Assembly: GCA_011620785.1 (NCBI GenBank)
Contig: WOYM01000123.1
Location: 1-11,893 of the forward strand
Length of the DNA stretch: 11,893 nt
DNA from: Methanothrix sp.
GTDB taxonomy: Archaea; Halobacteriota; Methanosarcinia; Methanotrichales; Methanotrichaceae
Reading direction: 5' to 3'
In this document: one piece after another, positions 11,357 to 11,893 of the stretch
Layout of the letters: every line of letters begins with the position of its first letter
Numbering within the stretch: position 1 is the stretch's first letter
Notes under the pieces: model-generated
Seen by the model: only the letters and a program-made list of their open reading frames with translations
Databases searched by the model: none
Told to the model about the DNA's origin: nothing
Position numbers and translations under genes: made by a program

Positions 11357-11893
11357 ATGCTCAAGGCATATAAATTTAGGATCTATCCAACCAAGTCCCA
11401 AAGGACAAAGATGGAGCAGACCCTGGATCTATGCCGATGGACATATAACAAAACTTTGGAAATTCGTAAGAATGCATGGGAGAATGAAGGTAAATCTCTA
11501 AGCAAGTACGAAACCAATAACATGCTGCCAGAATGGAAAGCTGATAAGCCGGAACTTAAAGATGTTTTCTCCCAGGTTCTTCAGAACGTCCATGAGCGGG
11601 TGGACCTGGCGCTCAAAGCCTTCTTAAGGCGTGTCAAGGCCGGGGAGAAACCTGGATACCCAAGATTTAGAGGCAGAGGTCGATACGATTCTTTTACCTA
11701 TCCGCAAAAAGGGTTTAAGATCGATTCTGGGAAACTATATCTTTCAAAAATCGGAAATATCAAGATCAATCTTCATAGGCCCATAGAAGGCAAGATCAAG
11801 AGGCTAACTGTTCGCCGGGCAGCAACTGGGAAATGGTATGCGTGCTTCTCAGTTGAAATTGAAGACCAGCCTAAACCACCTTGGAAAGATGGC
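11357..11893 (+). CDS. tnpB: TnpB, RNA-guided transposon-associated nuclease (5' part)
   Basis: The first 179 residues are visible and the frame is still open at the window edge. The N terminus MLKAYKFRIYPTKSQRTKME is the start of the OrfB/TnpB helix-turn-helix region, followed by LCRWTYNKTLEIRKNAWE. The segments KAFLRRVKAGEKPGYPRFRG (about 95-114) and YPQKGFKI are standard TnpB landmarks. The visible part ends just after KWYACFSVEIE (about 162-172), before the expected RuvC-like DED residues and zinc ribbon. TnpB proteins are RNA-guided DNA endonucleases encoded by IS200/IS605 and IS607 elements, related to Cas12. Whether this copy keeps its catalytic residues cannot be judged here. No frameshift or stop occurs in the visible part. 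Confidence 0.93.
   Translation, partial: MLKAYKFRIYPTKSQRTKMEQTLDLCRWTYNKTLEIRKNAWENEGKSLSKYETNNMLPEWKADKPELKDVFSQVLQNVHERVDLALKAFLRRVKAGEKPGYPRFRGRGRYDSFTYPQKGFKIDSGKLYLSKIGNIKINLHRPIEGKIKRLTVRRAATGKWYACFSVEIEDQPKPPWKDG

Larger units (their letters stand above)
11311..11893 (+). mobile_element. 5' part of an IS200/IS605-type (tnpB) element
   Basis: The tnpB gene is preceded by a perfect 10-base inverted repeat, AGTTAAGCTG (11311-11320) and CAGCTTAACT (11341-11350), with a 20-base AT-rich spacer. IS200/IS605 elements carry subterminal hairpins near their ends rather than terminal inverted repeats, so this may be the left-end hairpin. The exact tip and target site cannot be set. No tnpA precedes tnpB here. 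The right end and the guide (omega) RNA expected there lie outside the window. Confidence 0.6.

Noticed and set aside
1..11893. CRISPR array, tRNA, rRNA, RNase P or SRP RNA
   Set aside because: No regularly spaced repeats and no recognisable conserved RNA motifs were found by eye on either strand.

Overview
The window reads as chromosomal DNA of a methanogenic archaeon, most likely order Methanosarcinales and perhaps Methanothrix-like. This is inferred from gene content, not from a marker gene. The supporting points are: TATA boxes 25-30 bases upstream of several start codons with no leader; a PUA/PAPS-reductase/ferredoxin fusion of the methanogen type; an archaeal-type ArsA/Get3 ATPase; an archaeal coiled-coil protein beside pyrF; and an archaeal IS200/IS605-type tnpB. 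No rRNA, tRNA or CRISPR array was seen.

Layout. 1-323 (+): 3' end of a gene that appears frameshifted, followed by a hairpin plus T-tract (351-387) shared with the convergent ArsA/Get3-like ATPase (400-1302, -). 1404-1823 and 1958-2371 (+): two tandem paralogous small secreted proteins, each with a signal peptide, two DI[VI]GS repeats, a CxxCxxC cluster and a PWD motif. A 13-base element is shared upstream of both. 2597-4498 (+): a large iron-sulfur PAPS-reductase-family fusion. 4672-4866 and 4946-7090 (+): a cold-shock protein and a Tex-type RNA-binding protein, both from families best known in bacteria. 7132-7677 and 7691-8353 (-): pyrF with an overlapping or closely following coiled-coil gene. 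8354-9047: about 0.7 kb without a convincing gene, holding the pyrF promoter/leader, an AT-rich part with a possible decayed reading frame, and a GC-richer part with strong hairpins. 9048-9905 (+): SNase-like nuclease. 10000-10416 (+): CoA-binding protein. 10430-10540 (-): a 36-residue candidate membrane peptide. 10649-10873 (+): small acidic helical protein. 11010-11213 (-): two-helix membrane protein with a palindromic promoter. 11357-end (+): 5' part of a TnpB gene, preceded by a perfect inverted repeat that encloses its TATA box.

How the genes work together. Most are single units on alternating strands with their own promoters. The clear groupings are the tandem secreted paralogs, pyrF plus its downstream gene, and possibly csp-tex. 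The strongest candidate for something undescribed is the secreted DI[VI]GS/CxxC pair with its shared upstream element. Next come the structured 8.74-8.96 kb region, the small leaderless gene at 10430-10540 and the promoter palindromes.
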